Assembly (NCBI GenBank): GCA_037953625.1
Contig: CM075651.1
Span: 108,253,001 to 108,317,000, forward strand
Length of the DNA: 64,000 nt
Direction: 5' to 3'
Origin: Crotalaria pallida
Taxonomy: Eukaryota > Streptophyta > Magnoliopsida > Fabales > Fabaceae
Positions 62,426-64,000 of this stretch are shown here, piece after piece (position 1 is the stretch's first letter; the number at the start of each line of letters is the position of its first letter). The notes under the pieces were generated by a model. That model saw only the letters and a program-made list of their open reading frames with translations, was not told the origin of the DNA and ran no database searches. The position numbers were made by a program, and so were the translations under genes.

Positions 62426-64000
62426 ACTCTCTTAACCATTCTACACCTGTTAGAACCTCCAAGGACTCAGGCTACACCCTCTACGTCCCTTGGGGTACAA
62501 TGCAATGTTTAGGATCATTCTAATGGTTATAATAAGTCCTAATACACATTCCTAGACCATTCTAAGCCTTTAGAATACCCTCTTAACCATTCTACAGTTG
62601 TTCGAACCTCAAAGGACTCACACTACACCCTCTCTGTCCCTTGGGGACTCAAGCATTGTTTAGGATCATTCTAATAGTTCTTATAAGTCCTAATACACAT
62701 TCCTAAACCATTCTAAGCCATTAGAATACTCTCTTAACCATTCTACACTTGTTAGAACCTCCAAGGACTCATGCTACACCCTTTACGTCCCTTGGGGACT
62801 CAAGCAATGTTTAGGATCATTCTAATGGTTATTATTAGTCCATATACACATTCCTAGACCATTCTAAGCCTTTAGAATACTGTCTTAACCATTCTACACC
62901 TGTTAGAACCTCCATTGACTCATGCTACACCCTCTACGTCCCTTGGGGACTCAAGCATTGTTTAGGATCTTTCTAATGGTTCTTATAGGTCCAAATACAC
63001 ATTCCTAGACCATTCTACACCTTTAGAATACTCTCTTAACCATTCTACACTTGTTAGAACCTCCAAGGAGTCACACTACACCCTCTCTGTCCGTTAGGGA
63101 CTCAAGCATTGTTTAGGATCATTCTAATAGTTCTTATAAGTCCTAATACACATTCCTAGACCATTCTAAGCCATTAGAATACTCTCTTAACCATTCTACA
63201 CTTGCTAGAACCTCCAAGGACTCATGCTACACCCTCTACGTCCCTTGGGGACTCAAGCATTGTTCAGGATCATTCTAATGGTTCTTATAATTCCTAATAC
63301 ACATTCCTAGACCATTCTAAGCCTTTAGAATACTCTCTTAACCATTCTACACTTGTTAGAACCTCCAACGTCTCATGATACACCCTCTACGTCCTTTGGG
63401 GTACCATGCAATGTTTAGGATCATTCTAATGGTTATAATAAGTCCTAATACACATTCCTAGACCATTCTAAGCCTTTAGAATACCCTCTTAACCATTCTA
63501 CAGTTGTTCGAACCTCAAAGGACTCACACTACACCCTCTCTGTCCCTTGGGGACTCAAGCATTGTTTAGGATCATTCTAATAGTTCTTATAAGTCCTAAT
63601 AGACATTCCTAGACCATTCTAAGCCATTAGAATACTCTCTTAACCATTCTACACTTGTTAGAACCTCCAAGGACTCATGCTACACCCTTTACGTCCCTTG
63701 GGGACTCAAGCATTGTTTAGGATCATTCTAATGGTTATTATTAGTCCATATACACATTCCTAGACCATTCTAAGCCTTTAGAATACTGTCTTAACCATTC
63801 TACACCTGTTAGAACCTCCATTGACTCATGCTACACCCTCTACGTCCCTTGGGGACTCAAGCATTGTTTAGGATCTTTCTAATAGTACTTATAGGTCCAT
63901 ATACACATTCCTAGACCATTCTACACCTTTAGAATACTCTCTTAACCATTCTACACTTGTTAGAACCTCCAAAGTCTCATGCTACACCCTCTACGTCCAT

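Larger units (their letters stand above)
1..64000 (+). repeat. Satellite DNA array, 151-bp monomer, head-to-tail
   Basis: The same roughly 151-bp unit repeats from the first to the last base, always in the same orientation. Unit starts read directly at 1, 152, 303 and 454 are 151 bp apart, and the spacing persists to the right end apart from small indels. Landmarks in a consensus monomer are: 1-14 ACACTTGTTAGAAC; a variable stretch around 19-60; 64-71 TGTTTAGG; 75-81 ATTCTAA; 109-116 CCTAGACC; 117-134 an inverted repeat; 139-145 CTCTTAA. A hand-counted consensus is about 40% G+C with 40 C to 20 G. All six frames have stops in each monomer and the frame shifts by one per copy, so no coding capacity is expected. 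No stretch over 300 bases lacks the repeat. Such arrays typically sit in centromeric, pericentromeric or subtelomeric heterochromatin; which one applies cannot be told from sequence alone. I do not recognise a named family. Confidence 0.98.
60041..64000 (+). repeat. 16-monomer HOR, 2402-bp period, running off the right end
   Basis: The unit starting ACACCTG with GGACTCAGGC and GGGGTACAATGC begins at 60041 and again at 62443. TACAGTTGTTCGAACC recurs at 60191/62593 and 61097/63499. Every spacing is 2402 bp, which equals 16 x 151 minus 14; the 14 bases are two 7-bp deletions inside each copy. The second copy is cut by the window end after 1558 bp and matches the first to the last base as far as I can see by eye. 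Confidence 0.9.

Noticed and set aside
54751..63520. tRNA or Pol III B-box-like GTTCGAACCTC in right-end monomers
   Set aside because: It resembles a B box by chance. There is no A box at suitable spacing, no cloverleaf and no T-run terminator, and most monomers have GTTAGAACC instead.
1..64000. CRISPR array, because of regularly spaced repeats
   Set aside because: The full 151-bp unit repeats with no unique spacers, and the repeats are far longer than CRISPR repeats.
1..64000. Protein-coding genes or a tandem-repeat protein
   Set aside because: All six frames contain stops in each monomer, and 151 is not divisible by three. The longest consensus forward open frame is about 130 nt.
1..64000. 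Telomere-like repeats (TTTAGG once per monomer)
   Set aside because: TGTTTAGGATC occurs as a single motif per 151 bp and not as a tandem TTTAGGG run.
1..64000. 5S or 35S rDNA, or an intergenic spacer repeat
   Set aside because: No recognisable rRNA gene sequence or internal promoter occurs anywhere in 64 kb.
1..64000. TATA-like (TTATTATAAG) promoters in each monomer
   Set aside because: An A/T-rich string repeated in a satellite with no downstream gene is not evidence of a promoter, although satellites can be transcribed.

Overview
The whole 64 kb window is one uninterrupted, head-to-tail satellite DNA array. The monomer is about 151 bp (about 424 monomers), roughly 40% G+C by hand count of a consensus, with about twice as many C as G on the given strand. 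I see no gene, RNA gene, transposon, unique sequence, inversion or array edge. Both strands carry stop codons in every frame of every monomer. Because 151 is one more than a multiple of three, frames also shift from copy to copy, so forward-strand open frames in the consensus are capped at about 130 nt. This is eukaryotic constitutive heterochromatin, centromeric, pericentromeric or subtelomeric. A plant source seems likeliest from monomer size and style, but I do not recognise the family and cannot name the organism.

Each monomer has a variable half (about monomer positions 1-95) and a strongly conserved half (about 96-151). The conserved half carries a perfect 7-bp dyad with a 4-nt loop in nearly every copy. 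Two main monomer types exist. Type A has ACACCTG, CTAGACC, GGGGACTCAAGCATTG and TTCTTATAAG. Type B has ACACTTG, CTACACC, GGGGTACCATGCAATG and TTATTATAAG. They often alternate, giving a 302-bp dimer.

Layout. 454-6190 is a 6-monomer higher-order repeat (HOR, 906 bp) with a partial 12-monomer super-period. 6191-10200 is a transitional mosaic. 10200-15152 is a highly homogeneous 8-monomer HOR (1208 bp, about 4.1 copies that look identical). 15153-29110 is an older, dimer-based region with many private changes, three copies of one truncated monomer, a 1513-bp tandem duplication and a 455-bp tandem duplication. 29110-53985 holds complex long HORs (2869, 2417, 2870 and 1964 bp) built from subfamilies with CCAACGTCTC, CCAAAGTATC, CGTCACTTTGG and a HindIII-containing GGGGACCCAAGCTTTG. 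53985-57611 is a 12-monomer tandem duplication (1813 bp). 57612-64000 is a 16-monomer HOR (2402-2417 bp) that runs off the right end.

Nothing here encodes a protein system. The interest lies in the HOR architecture, the conserved hairpin and a deletion inside it, the decay pattern at the one recurrent CpG, and the sharp subfamily domains that record local amplification.
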